A stretch of DNA of 64,000 bases. Source: Porpolomopsis calyptriformis. Lineage: Eukaryota > Basidiomycota > Agaricomycetes > Agaricales > Hygrophoraceae. This document shows positions 11,989 to 23,676 of the stretch, piece after piece (position 1 is the stretch's first letter; the number at the start of each line of letters is the position of its first letter). The stretch lies in assembly GCA_951640195.1 (NCBI GenBank), contig OX621163.1:62001-126000 (forward strand), written 5' to 3'. The position numbers and the translations under genes were made by a program. Below the pieces are notes generated by a model that saw only the letters and a list, made by a program, of their open reading frames with translations, had not been told where the DNA came from and did no database searches.

Positions 11989-13365
11989 ATTTCGATTTTT
12001 CTGGACGAATTCTTGGATAAATCGCCATTGCTTCTAACTAGGTATGAAGAAGATAAGACCCACCTGCTGAGGGTGATTCACAGATGGTATAGCTGAGGAG
12101 GGTATACGCCTTGCCAATGAGGGCTGCTTAGGGCATCTTACCTGTACAAATCATTCAAATACAAACATAAAACTACAAACAAACCTGGAAGTCCTTGCCA
12201 GGAGAAGCAGGTAGTGACTTTGCTGAGACGCCTGCTTCTGCTTCTGGTTTTGTATTCGCTTGAATTCTCTGTGTATGGTGAATATAACGCCATTGAAAAA
12301 TAACATAGTCGGTACCTTTCTCATGGCCTTTTTTCTGGGGACATCACCCCCCGTTAATGCAGGGAGGATCTGAAAGAAATCCATAGGGCAAGATGCAACC
12401 CTCTCTCCACTCCTCAGAATCCGTGCTTTGGGGAAATCATTAGATAATTCAACATGCTTGTCCTTGCGTGGGCGTCCTCGCTTCCTTTTTGGAGCTCATG
12501 AAATTAATTGAATGATAAGTACTTAACAAGCTATCGAATTGACATCAGGATCACACACCTTCACCTTCACCCTCACCTTGATCGTTATCATCTTGTTCAT
12601 ATTCATGTTCGTGTTCATACCCAGGTCCAAGTTCAAGCTCAGGTACACGCTCAAGTTCCACGGAGGAGATCGCAACAGCCTCCAAACGATTGGTGAACCC
12701 AAATAAGATGCAGTCTGCTTCGAAACCGTCAAGCCAGGTGGTGCAATTCGATCGGTCACTGAAAGGATCAACGGATTTTAGGACTTGGGGAAGCCAGTAG
12801 AATTCTTTGCTCTGCTTCCAGGATAAAAGGTCTGGGTATACAAGCATTTATTACTCAAGCCTAGCCTTGAAAATATCGATATCTTACCATACCACCAGTG
12901 TTGTCTGGAAGAATAATGGCTTCTAAGCTCGGCTTCGAATGCTTTGAGTTTTTTGGGCTGGTGGGCCTTCCCTAGCTCCAGTCGAACACAGAACCGATGA
13001 ACGACATCAGGAATCCAAAGACTGCCAGACGCAGGCTTTTCTCTTTGCGCTTCCTTTATGATATACGTCCTAAGCATGTCATACCATACCATCAACTTTC
13101 CAAGATGACTCCCTCCATCCTCTTTTTGAAATTGCAGCTGAAGCTGGCACAAGTCAATGACGGTGAATATTGGCCTCCACTTTATCGGGAGAGAACAAAT
13201 ATGTTGGGCCGCTTGGACTGACATGAGTCCATCCTGGGTGGTGTTTTTGATATAGCATCGTGAGGATAGCAGAACCGTGGCCTGCGGGACCTTTCCAACA
13301 GGCCACCAGCTAGTTTCGAGAGCATGCAAATCAGTCTCCATGGATTTTATCAAGAGATTTAGCAA
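11335..13365 (-). CDS. Large AT-hook protein of unknown function
   Basis: Likely nuclear. First exon 12888-13365, then 12577-12831 and 12316-12494, joined in phase by GT-AG introns; further exons continue down to the stop at 11335-11337. Exon 2 ends in an acidic tract (EHEHEYEQDDNDQ). Exon 3 opens with KRKRGRPRKDK, a canonical AT-hook for AT-rich minor-groove binding. The last exons (about 11340-12010) include the blocks PRWVKLLLQPLSGNADDL and EWKKRQDLANFTMFEDND and no known domain. It converges on the Ulp1 gene with a 134-bp gap, and the pair is duplicated together at the right end of the window, suggesting it works or moves as a unit. Exons between 12020 and 12310 are tentative. Confidence 0.7.
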
Positions 13366-13559
13366 GATGCACTAAAGTGATCGGGGCAAGTATGGTTTGT
13401 TTGTCGAGATTTATCAGCTACGCCTGCTATACTTCACTGCATATACCGTATTGAGTCGATGGAGCTGTAGATTGAGCTAAAAAGTAGAGGACAACTGTGG
13501 AATAACACTGCGCCATTCGATCCTGATCCTGCCACCTTCTTCTACCTGCCCTTCTCCCT

Positions 13560-13960
13560 TGCGTTCACTTAGAGGCCTGGCTGAAATAAATGCATTCCGT
13601 TTGAAGCAAAGGTAGGAGAGCAGTCTAACAGAGTTTCAGTGTACTCCTCTGAACCGAACCGCTCTGTTCCGAACAGAGTGTACTTGGTTAAAAGGTGGTG
13701 ATACATTGTGGTGCAGTGAAGCTAAGAGGCAAGAACCAGGCCGACCGAAGGTGAACGGTAACATAGCGCTGTGTAGCACTGACTAACTGCATGACGCATG
13801 CAGCGTTCGCTGACAGGACATGAACCTACCACGGTCTGAGAATTAAGGGGCAAGAAAACCAAGCCAATCGACAGTGAGCGTGGGCAGAGCTCGTTTGCCA
13901 CAAGCCACAATAATCGTGGCATCCACACTATAAAATCCCCTCATTTTTTCTCGACCCCAA
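13560..13960 (-). repeat. Dispersed repeat related to the 49.6-52.0 kb satellite block, inverted
   Basis: On the minus strand this segment contains CTCTGTTCGGAACAGAG, also present near 51942, and a diverged satellite unit (AGGTTCATGTCCTGTCAGCGAAC) like those at 51410-51690. It ends just upstream of the F-box gene. Confidence 0.65.
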
Positions 13961-13999
13961 TTCTCCACTTTCTCCCTAAGCCACCACCCACTATCCATC

Positions 14000-14731
14000 A
14001 TGATCCTCCTTCCCCTAGAGCTGTGGTTCAAAATAATCTCCCACATTCAGGACAGGCCCAGGGATCTACTCGCACTATCCCTAGTGAATAGGGATGTTTC
14101 CTCCGCTGTGTTGCCCTCCCTGGCCCGATATGCCATCGTCAATCCATTGCCACAGCCGCGACACCCTATCCACCTTGTTGAGTTCACCGCCATTTCGGAG
14201 TGGGGCGGCGATTTGGTTCAGGAACATCTGGAGATGGCCGGGAGTAACCTGTGGGTCGCCAGGTTGGGATTCGATGCCTCCGGATGTCAGTGTTTTAGTT
14301 TATTCCTATATGTCTGGGCTTTATCACTAATCCCGCATAAAGATGACTGCCTAGAACTCGAGCGGTTAAGCTTTTCCCACAACTTATACCTCAGGGAAGT
14401 TACCCTCTCTGGATTACGACTAAAAATGCCGGGTCACTACGACACAATCGATATCTCGAGAATATTTGCTGGATGTCTGATGAGTGCTTTGACCAAGTTC
14501 ACTCTGGATCTTACACGGGCCAACCTGGATAACTGCGTCAACGTCAATTGGGCCCTCCTCGACGCATATCTTTCCTCGAGACCTTCCCTTCAATCTGTGC
14601 ACATTTTAGGCCCTCTGTTTGTGATAGAGGTCAATGATATCATGCCACTGATTGGCACCAAGGGCATCCTTAGGGTGACATCCATGCCAACCCTGCCGGA
14701 ACCATCGGTACCATGGCCATCCCTATCATAG
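14000..14731 (+). CDS. F-box-like protein, 243 aa
   Basis: A single-exon ORF that begins like a fungal F-box domain (LPLELWFKIISHIQ ... LLALSLVNRDVSSAVLPSLA, residues 4-42). The rest is leucine-rich and resembles the degenerate LRR part of mushroom F-box proteins. In such proteins the F-box binds Skp1 of an SCF ubiquitin ligase and the C-terminal part selects substrates. The start Met is the only one before the F-box, and an inverted, decayed copy lies 1.6 kb downstream with the same start. It sits inside the giant element. The family is large and fast-evolving, so substrate and activity are unknown. Confidence 0.7.
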   Translation: MILLPLELWFKIISHIQDRPRDLLALSLVNRDVSSAVLPSLARYAIVNPLPQPRHPIHLVEFTAISEWGGDLVQEHLEMAGSNLWVARLGFDASGCQCFSLFLYVWALSLIPHKDDCLELERLSFSHNLYLREVTLSGLRLKMPGHYDTIDISRIFAGCLMSALTKFTLDLTRANLDNCVNVNWALLDAYLSSRPSLQSVHILGPLFVIEVNDIMPLIGTKGILRVTSMPTLPEPSVPWPSLS

Positions 14732-15119
14732 GTGGGTATGTAAGCGAGGCAGGAAGAAGTTTTGAAGAAGGAAGGGTAGTGGAAGGGGGCAGGATACGGG
14801 TTGAATGGGAATGTGGTGACGTTATCCTGTAGCCATCTGTTGCAATGGATCGCGTATGATAACCCTGCCTGATACTGATGAGTCCGGATTGGAAGATATC
14901 GTCCTCTTGAGATGACCCAAGCCCAAGGCGGAGAACACAGAGAGAGATTGTTGTCATTGTTGCTGCATCTGTGTCTACTTTTTATATGTATACGACATTG
15001 AAGGGGTCTAACCTACAAAGCGAAGCGCTTTGTGATCCTTTGATAGCACGATATTACTGAGAAGAAAGATTGTTGGATTGCGCAGCGGCTGCAAGTAATA
15101 TCGAACTGTTGCTTTTGTC

Positions 15120-15300
15120 ACCCACGCAGATTCGCCCTGCCATTTCCCATCGGAGAGATCCCTAAAGCTAAATATGTAGCAACTCGTGCTGCAAAGGAAG
15201 CCTTATGGCTCCGCACCTTTATTGGTGAAGTATTTGGCCCAATCCCGTCTCAACTATCTTTTCAAACAACCAATCGGCTATCGTGCTATCAAAGGATCAC
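15120..15300 (+). mobile_element. Ty1/copia RNase H fragment
   Basis: Reading one frame gives KYVATRAAKEALWLRTFIGE followed by VFGP, the conserved RNase H block of copia polyproteins (usual form: EYVA-x(4)-KEALWL). Nothing of the rest of the element is present. It fills the spacer of the F-box inverted repeat. Confidence 0.75.
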
Positions 15301-15515
15301 AAAGCCCTGACCCCTTTGATGTCGCATACATATAAAAAGTAGACACAGATGCAAATGTATGTAGTAACAATGACAACGATCTCTCTCTGTGTTCTCTGAC
15401 TTCGGCTTGGGTAGTCTCAAGAGGACAATATCTTCCACTTCGGACTGGTCAGTATCAGCCAGGGTCATAACGGATCCATTTCAACAGATTGTTACAGGAT
15501 AACATTGCCCCGTTC

Positions 15516-16319
15516 CTATTCAACCTGTATCCTGCCCCGTTCCACTCCCCTTCTTCGAAACTTCCTCCTACGTATCCGCCCAGATATAGATGGCCATGGT
15601 ACCAATGGTACCGATGGTTCCGGCAAAGTTGGCCTGAACGTGACATCAAGGATGCCCTTCGCGGTGACCAGTGGCATGATATCATTGACCTCCATCACAG
15701 ACAGAGGGCCTAAAATGTGCACAGATTGAAGGGAAGGTCTTGAGGAAAGATATGCGTTGAGGAGGGCCCAATTGACTTTGATGCAGTTATCCCAGTTGGC
15801 CCGTGTAAGATCGAGAGTGAACTTGGTCAAATCTTCCATAGAACATCCAGCAAATATCCTCGAGATATCGATTAGGTTGACGTTACCCAGCCGTCTTAGT
15901 CATAATCCAGAGAGGGTAACTTCCCTGAGCCACACGTTGTGGAAAAAGTTTAGGTGCGTGAGTTCAACACAGTCATCTTCATGCGGGGTTAGCGATAAAA
16001 CCCAGACACATAGGAATAACCTGAAACACTGACAACCGGACGCATTGAATCCCAACCTGGTGACCCTCAGGTTGCTCCCAGCCCTCTTCAAATTTTGCTG
16101 AACCCAACCGCCGTGCCAATTCCTGATGGAGGTGAATTCAAGGAAACGAATCGGGTGTTGCGGCTTTGGCATTGGATCGACAAGCATGTATCAGGCCAGG
16201 AATGGAAACACAATGGAGGCAAAGTTCCTGTTTACTAGTGCCAGTGCGAGCAGATCTTGGGACGAGTTCTGAATGTAGGGGATAATTTTGAGCCACAGAT
16301 CTATGGGAAGGGAAATCAT
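15516..16319 (-). pseudogene. Decayed inverted copy of the F-box gene
   Basis: Starts ISLPIDLWLKIIPYIQ and follows the intact copy over its full length. TGA at 16191-16193 and TGA at 15900-15902 each replace CGA (Arg) of the intact gene. Both are C-to-T changes in a CpG. The original stop is also lost, extending the frame by about 20 residues. Confidence 0.88.
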
Positions 16320-16399
16320 GATGGATGATGGTGGTTTTGGGAGACTTTCAGCTGCTCTATATACTAAGTCGACCTCGACGCTTTGACTCACTCTCAACT

Positions 16400-18238
16400 A
16401 AAATCGATTATTCACGTGGCTAGGGTCGCTTAAAATGCCACAGTTTGACAGGGTGAACCTGAACGGTCCTCTACTACGACCATCTCCAGCAGTCTTCTTC
16501 ATGACTGTGTCCGCGTCGCCTCACTGGGCCACTAGATCTCAATCTCAGAGGGTTACGACCTTAGACCAGATGGAGGGTGAGGGAAACCCCATGGGACCAG
16601 GATCTGTGGGGAATCAAAGTCACACTGCCCAACATCACCAGGTGAGCTTGCTCTTTTCCTTTTTTTCAGGTTGACAGAGGGGACGTGTTAGGCGAATGAG
16701 ATGAACATCCCCAAAGCTGTCAGCCCGAGAAGAAGAAAGCAATGGAAGGCCAAATTTTTGTCGGATGAGGAAACTGAAGAAACACTACCGACTGTCTATG
16801 TCAATTCAAAGAACACGAAGATGACAACCATAGCAGAGCCATCGGTAAACACCCAGTCGACAACGGATGGCGATAGCAAGATAGCCGAAGAGATCCAGCA
16901 AACAATCCACTGTGGGATCGTCACTGCGCCAACCCAGCCGGGGACTGATAATGACCCCATTGGACCACAGTCGACGGAGAGCCATGGGATTGATGGTTAG
17001 GGGTCAGAGAGATCAAAACGATTTCAAATGGTTACGGTGAGAGGATGGAAATGCTGAGGTTGGGATCGAACGGTAAGGCTTTCGTTAAAAAATCTGAATA
17101 TCAGGCCCCTGTGTTGAATAATATGGTTATCAAGATTCGGCACGCAATCTCTCGGATGCAGTAGAGAAGCATGGATGGTGACCCTTGCCATCCCTCCCGT
17201 CTGTAGATTCCACCTTGTTCTCCCTTAGCCAACTTCCTCTTTACCTTCTTCTCAGGGTGGCCCTCATACCCATTCTCACTCCCGCACTCTCTTTTCCTAC
17301 ATTTCATCTGCTCACGCACGTCGGATATTCCCTATGAATTGAATTTTCATTATGACCTTTTGTGTTGGTATCCAGATGACCACTCACCAAGGTGCAAACC
17401 ATTCACCGCTTCTCCAACATCATCAAGGATGGCAGTCACGCTCCATTACAAAGTGAGAAATAAGTGATTCTGAGTCGTCTGAAGAAGCACAAAGATGTCT
17501 TTCAGCCGTACTTTAATCTTATGTTGCTATACTAGGTGTACCCGAGGCCCTTTACCTCGGCATGTCGTAGATTGACGACATTTAAAGTTTTCTTAGCAGG
17601 CAAGTATTGCGTTCCATAATACAGGCTATCGATAAGGTTGAAGACATTAGCAAACCTTTGCCAAAATGAGACTGTTGGAAGGAAGGGAAGGGAAATCAAC
17701 GAAAAACAGTAACTAAATCACTCAATCACCCCCTCACATCTTTTCAGTGATGAAAATTTCTAGTTACTGAAAAACAATACCACAGAGTAGGTTTGTAGGT
17801 GCGGATCATTAGCAAATTGGAAAACTTACATTTAGCTAAGGCGGCAGCTGACTAGTCTACATTAAATTGACTTCACCATGCCCAAAGTACATCTAATCAT
17901 TGCATGATCACCATGAATCAGTGCCAGTTGATCTGTTTATCAGTAAATTTCAGTTACGAATGCTGTAATACAATGAGAAAGTCGCTACTATTCAAATGAG
18001 AAAAAGAGACCTTCGGTGATAAAATTTCATCGATTTTAGTTCCAATGGAGATGACCTCAACATCTCACTTGATTTTATGGTTCATCCTTCTTTTATAATT
18101 ACACTCACGATTGTCCAAACTGCCTCTTTTGAAGTGCGCAGCCAAGCATAAGTTATGCTGGGCTCGATTTGAACACCTACCAAATATAGGATTAACAAAC
18201 ATTCACAAGTTCCGAAAGCACTACCGAATCCGAATCCA
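16400..18238. other. Gene-poor stretch with two weak ORFs
   Basis: ORFs at 16435-16674 and 16701-17000 might be exons of one plus-strand gene (a GT donor follows the first), with a basic SPRRRKQWKAKF motif and a low-complexity Thr/Gln/Pro-rich tail. No family is recognised. From 17000 to 18238 I see nothing apart from a dispersed repeat at 17537-17620. Confidence 0.3.
17537..17620 (+). repeat. Dispersed short repeat, copy 1
   Basis: About 84 bp matching 54569-54660 in the same orientation, including CCTTTACCTCGGCATGTC and ATTTAAAGTTTTCTTAGCAG. The second copy carries a short extra insert (AGGTTG). No coding potential. Confidence 0.85.
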
Positions 18239-18760
18239 ATGGCAGATCTCGATTTTATTCTCAACGATACCCATAGATGGCAGGATGGCATCTCAGAGGT
18301 TCAACCAAGCAGCTGGCTGTGTCTATTTGAATTGGAGAATTCAAAGAACTACCTGTTCAAACCGATGGGTTCCGATACAAAGATACGCTGGAAGTATTTT
18401 CCATTGGAATTCATTGCCTTTAATATCATCATGAATCAGTCTCGCCACTTTTCCTTGCCATTCATGCTGTGCCAACAGGTTGCATTTCTTGATCTTCAAT
18501 ATTGGGCTAGCCTGGTTTCTGGAGATAAATCGATGTCGCGCTATTTAGAGCTGCTAAGGGATGACCTCCTTGAAGAATTCTTCGCAATGGAACCCCCTTC
18601 CAGCTTTAATGAACAACCTTGGAGTACCTGGCCTTGGGCTGTTCGAACGATGCACTCCTTTGGCCACTCGAAGCCTGACCGTGACGCTTATCTCACCACA
18701 TGCAGAGAACAGGGCTGGGAGAGTTATATGCATGGCGACCCATTGGAATATCATACGTGA
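18239..18760 (+). CDS. 'HSFGHS' domain protein, paralogue A
   Basis: A single 173-residue reading frame. It aligns along its length with the proteins at 22185-22713 and 23677-24258 on the opposite strand. Shared marks are an N-terminal 'RW' block, a central 'LDL-x-YWA' block, a W-AVR-x2-HSFGHS motif and a final C-x2-(2,3)-GW-x-x-Y-x-H-x-DP-x-x-Y. No known family is recognised. Downstream (about 18810-19440) open segments separated by GT-AG-like introns, two of them with near-identical intron sequence, look like further exons. However, the only donor after residue 173 puts them out of frame, so they may be relics and the protein may simply stop at 18760. Confidence 0.6.
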   Translation: MADLDFILNDTHRWQDGISEVQPSSWLCLFELENSKNYLFKPMGSDTKIRWKYFPLEFIAFNIIMNQSRHFSLPFMLCQQVAFLDLQYWASLVSGDKSMSRYLELLRDDLLEEFFAMEPPSSFNEQPWSTWPWAVRTMHSFGHSKPDRDAYLTTCREQGWESYMHGDPLEYHT

Positions 18761-18799
18761 TGAATCGCTCCCAAAGTCCTGATGGTTTATACTACGTTC

Positions 18800-20000
18800 T
18801 ATAATAGGATGGACAGATATTTTCAACAAATATAAAAAACAAAATACCTGGATGAATTCGGGTCATCATATTATAGACAGCCTTGCAAGCGCACTGAACA
18901 AAGCGAGGGAACATATCTCTGTGGGCCCTTCAAACGTTTTACTCTCTGCAGCCGACCTTCTCGACAAAGGCGACACCTGTTTGGCACAACAAGCTGGTGT
19001 GTGAATGGGATCCATCGCTCTCATGCTACATCAGATATCCTGACTAAACGATCAGCCACAGTCAAGATCCCTGAGTTCGATATAAGTATCGACCCAACAC
19101 ATGTGGATAAATCACCATTGGATGTCGCATTGGCACATTCTACCTCAAAAGCTGGTACGTGAATGGGATCTATGGGTCTCATGCCACACCAGATATCAAA
19201 TATCTAGACTGATGATGATGATCAGCCACAGAGGAGATTTCTTCTTCATTCGCAGGCGAAATCGAACAGAGGCTTAGGGCTCCATTGCCAACATGCATCG
19301 TGCAGCCAAACAAGTTAGTTCATTCAGCCGCTCAATAACTTAGCATCCTTTGACTACTGTATAGCAGACAATCATCTACACATGTGGCCGTGGTACGAAC
19401 CTCGGAACCTCCAAGTAGGCAGGCTACTCAACGTGAATTTATTTATTGCGTATTGATTTATTAACTTATTCTTATTCTTATTTCTCTCCCACTTCAACAG
19501 CACAGGTTGAACGAGGGAAAAACTACAAACAAAACAAGTGGAAGCGGAATAAAAAGAAGAAAATGAAGGCAGCTCTATTACGAGAGACAGAGGCTGAGTT
19601 AGCTGTGCGCAACCCACCCAGCCAACCAACGCGACCCAACCATTCAACCACACGGGTGAACCAAGGGAGATAATAGCTTCAAGGGTGTAGCGCATCTGCT
19701 GGGCCAAACACTAACCGCAAGTACAACGTGGGGCTCTATCTCCCTAAGGGATAGGGAGTCCAGAAGCTGCCACCTTTCTGTATATGTAAATAAAGCAGAT
19801 TGTGTTCGGCATATCTACTAGGTTACATGAGGTTGTAATTGGTTTCATCGCAGGCAAGGTAATGTATGTATTCATGTATGTTTTTTTTTTTTTTTCACGT
19901 GAGACATGAGCATCAAAGTCCAACTCAATTGTATCGATTGTAAAACTGTAACAAAGTACAGGCATATGATAGCAGCACATCAATAGATAATGAATAGAAA
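18800..20000 (+). other. Relic exons of paralogue A, then non-coding DNA
   Basis: Open segments at about 18810-19005, 19055-19155 and 19225-19315 are followed by GT donors (GTGTGAATGGGATCCAT and GTACGTGAATGGGATCTAT), indicating a small tandem duplication of exon plus intron. From 19450 to 20000 nothing coding is visible; a T-tract lies at about 19880-19895. Confidence 0.4.
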
Positions 20001-20006
20001 CTGTCC

Positions 20007-22713
20007 CTATGGCGGTGGAAGAAAAAGTTCGGTGGATAAACATTTTTCTTCACTGAGTGCCATCCAATGCTCTCCACTGACGAGTACTTCTGACTCCATA
20101 GCTGTCAGGCTGATTCCTGCCCTTTCTAGTATCGCCTTGATCTGTTTCTGGGCCTCGTTGATTTCTCCTTCTTCCTCCTGAAAAAGGACATCCCACTCGG
20201 TCATCGGAAGGTCTGGCCTTTTCTGCTCACCCGGCAAAAGGTACTCATTCGATTTGAGAATCATTCTGGCCAGTGCCAAGAATGGCCATCGATATATTTC
20301 TGGAAAGCTAGCTTTTAAACAAAAATGAGGGGATATCATTCATTCACGTGCTCACTTCGACTTTTGGCGACATGTGGAAGCGCTAAAACCATGCGAGAAA
20401 GCAACCTTGAGACGTGGTGATTTGCATTTGTTGAAAAATGACCATGCATATGGTCGAAGTCCCGCGATTGTTCAGTGAGGTGAAGTGTCTCATAGGTATA
20501 AAAGTGACCTCCCGAACAATAGCTTGGCGTGGGGGTGTATACGGCATGCCAAATGCCAGGAGGCATAATTCTGACACATAGAATCAATATATGAGCATGA
20601 GTAATCAATTTTTAGAGCGTTAATAATATAAAAACTTACAGAATCTCCCCTGCAGAAAGAAACGTCGTGAAAATCTGAGCATGTTGATTCAGTTGGTGTA
20701 GTTGACTGAAGCAAATATCCTTGTGCAGGCTGCGCAACTTGTTCTGGGAGTTGTGACTTTTTGTGTATCTAGGTCGAATAATGGCCCAAATTTTTATCCC
20801 GGCGTGCGCATAGATCCAGGTACACAAGCCGTTAGCATCCTTGTGGGGGAATGTTACGAAGCCAGCATGCGTCAGCAGGTTCCACTGCATCATTTGCCAG
20901 GTGCACATCCGAATAACCTGTGGCCCTGGAAGGACTAGTTCTTGTCGAGTATTCGGCATCTTGTGATGCTTCGACTTGTCCTTTGGAGGGTGCTTCCAAA
21001 ACTTCGCGAATGATTCATGTTTTGTGAGCTGGAATGCGAGTGCTTCGTCACTTATTCGACTGTTAAGGTTACTTGTTGAAATAAGCCAATGTACAAGCTC
21101 TCAGCACTCTTACCATATAATAGAGGGGGCGGCATTTCTCAGTGAAGGGGCATCCAGGATATTTCCACAGATGTCTACACCCTCAGATGCCTCGATAAAC
21201 TCCCCCAGGGAAGAGTGGCTGTGGATGATGCCATCTGACTCCTTCTTGGACCTACCGACTGCACGCAATCTTGCGTCTATACAATATTAAACCACAGTAA
21301 TCGTAGAGATGGATTTTACGTACCATGCCACTGAACTGGCTGGCTTAATGGACCCCTTGCTGCCTCGATCTCCTCCTTACAAAACGTCTCCGGACCTTCA
21401 AGATGTTGACCCTGTAATATAATGCATCGCTGATTAGCGAGATGGAGTCGCACGGCTTCATCGATGGCATGAAGTGGTTGGGAAGGTTCTCTTGGTGGGA
21501 TAACGACATAGTTAGTTTCATCCAAGTCCCAGTTGTTTATCGAATGGGTTGCAGATGAACCATCAGGTGATTTGGCAAGCACCTCAACTAATTTAGCGTC
21601 CTTAACAAAGCTTCAGTTAGCTGATCAAGAACGAGCACAAAATGATGGACGGACTGCATTTTGATGGCCCGGAACGTGAACCCATGGAAGTACGGTTTGC
21701 GACCCATTGGCCCATTGAATCGAGGATGCGTCCTGGGGAAAGTTCACTCCCCTCAATGAAGTAAAGTAGTCGTGCTTATTCTGGGTGAGGGGTGCTGATG
21801 TTATGCGTTATCTTCTTCTTCATAAGGATGATGCGATGCGAATAACTTCACATACCAGATATCATAGCTGGTTGATGTTTTTTTCGACTTGTGGGTTCTT
21901 CATCATCGGACAAAGATCGTTTTTGGGGAAGACTAGCGGCGCTCACTCCTTGGCCCAGTTCATTGGGATGGTTGATGAATCCGATCGCAATAAGATATTG
22001 CAGCGAGTCAGATTTCTCTTGAGCGGCATCGCTTGAAGTGCCAGCCGTCGCTGGAGAGTCTGACCAAGTGTCGGTCGCAAGCATCTCGTTCCCAAATGAC
22101 ACGACCCTGGATATGTGACTCTTCCAATCTTCAGTGAGCGATTTAATATCAGCTGTTGCACCCAATATTGATAAGATTACTCACCATATTGAGTCGGATC
22201 GTCATCTTCATAAGGCAGACGGTTCTCGTTTTTGCAACGATCGGCATAGAGTTGGCGACCTGTTTGAGAGTGTCCAAATGAATGGTAGACTCTGACGGCC
22301 CATTGCTTCACCGTCTTCAATCGCAATGATGCTTGAGTGAGCAGTTTACGATCCTCAAACCACAACTCATGCTGCACGGCCAAACAGAGGTTCTGGAGGT
22401 ACTGTTTGATTCGTCCTGCATGTCGTACCTGGTTCTCTGCTTCAAGGCAGCTGTGGCGATGACTCAGGTCAAGGAAAGCAAGGATAGAGCGGTAATGGAT
22501 GTGTATTTCGCGAGATCGCAGTGAGTTGTTGTGGTAGAAAAAGAGCTTGAATGTTGTTTGGGTCGATAATTCTGAGAAGCGCCAGAAATTGGACGGTTTA
22601 TTCAAGAGGGTGGATGTCTTGGCTGGCCATAAAGCCTCATCATCAAATAGCTCTCCTTCTTTGTTGGCTATCGGTTGGGTGGCCATGATAATGAACGTAT
22701 GTGTGGGGGTCAC
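20007..22713 (-). CDS. JmjC-domain protein with N-terminal 'HSFGHS' domain
   Basis: Multi-exon gene predicted to be a nuclear JmjC-type Fe(II)/2-oxoglutarate dioxygenase (histone demethylase-like). Exon 1 (22185 up to a start at 22713 or 22686) encodes the HSFGHS domain shared with two neighbours. The next exon, down to 21856, ends with a basic NLS-like KRS...TSRKKH region. The JmjC part follows in exons between about 21840 and 20340. It opens with PWVHVPGHQNA, INNWDLDETNYVVIPPREPS and RCIILQGQ. It then has FPHKDANGLCTW with the HxD iron ligands, the Lys of AGIKIW, and the second His in GIWHAVYTP. A helical C-terminus ends at 20007. All metal-binding residues are visible, so activity is plausible. 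Some splice sites are tentative and the substrate is unknown. Confidence 0.8.
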
Positions 22714-23676
22714 GTGGGTATTTATTCAATTAAAGAGTTTGAAAGCTACAAAGACGATATGATTCTATCCAGGACTTGGATTAGATCATGTGCTATAAAT
22801 GAATGCCGTATTCTCAAGTTTGAGGGTGACAAAGAAGCCCTGACGTTTTCTTTGCCATTTGATTCATTCCACTACTCCTTCATCTGGTTGAAGGAGTTAT
22901 AAATATTACGGTGAAAACCATCATCCTCATTATAATTTATTGAAGTGAAGGATACAGATTGTGGAGGTGTGAGGTATACCGCTGAGGAAAGGTGGCTACA
23001 ATGATCTGTAAGTCCCATGGTAACTTGCAGCTGCTGTTCGCATGTAAAAAAACAAAAAACATCAAGAAACTTTCATTATCATCTTCGTCTTCATCTTCGT
23101 CTTCATCTTCCTTTCGAATCGTGGAGGAATGGTAACACTGTTATCGGAGAATTGAGGCTGCCCCCCCTCTATCTCAGCTTGGATCTTGGATCAGTATCAG
23201 CTTGGTAAATTCATCTGAATGAAATGCACCATGGGATCCCACTGGCTGATCATTATCAGCTGAAAGATTCATTGCTAGCTGTGAAATACTAAATGATCAC
23301 AATGAGTGAATGTGAACCATGTGTGTCTTACAGACCTACCCAAGATCAGCCTCATGGGTAGGTGATGATGTATTTACACCGTATCCATGGGAATCTGGGT
23401 TGATATTCTTCTCCTGAACATCGTTAGCCCACTGTTGGGCTGTATTTTCATTGATGCCAGTAGCAAAGAGAAGCATATAGCATTAGAGCATCCCTAAGCC
23501 AAGATGTTGATTTCATTTACTCTCACCGTTAACTCCAAGGAACAAAGCAAGCGCACAGGTCACAGAGTGCCCTCTGTCAAACCGGGGAGGTTTCGTGTGT
23601 GATTCTAGCTGCTGGAGACATAGCTGGAACCCCCTGCTTAGCCAGTTTGTATGGGTTTCGAATAAAGTATGCCATT
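22714..23676. other. Intergenic, with a possible 3' exon of paralogue C
   Basis: Mostly non-coding. A short trinucleotide-rich stretch (repeated CTTCGT/CATCTT) lies at about 23075-23115. The stretch 23550-23645 stays open on the minus strand behind a plausible acceptor and could be a second exon of the gene upstream. Confidence 0.35.

Larger units (their letters stand above)
13950..16410. repeat. Long inverted repeat (F-box duplication) with ~220-bp spacer
   Basis: The left arm (about 13950-15050) and right arm (about 15275-16400) are inverted copies that include the F-box gene and its 3' flank. The inner edges are clear: TGTGATCCTTTGATAGCACG at about 15029 is found inverted near 15280. The arms are clearly diverged, so this is not a fresh duplication. 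Confidence 0.85.
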
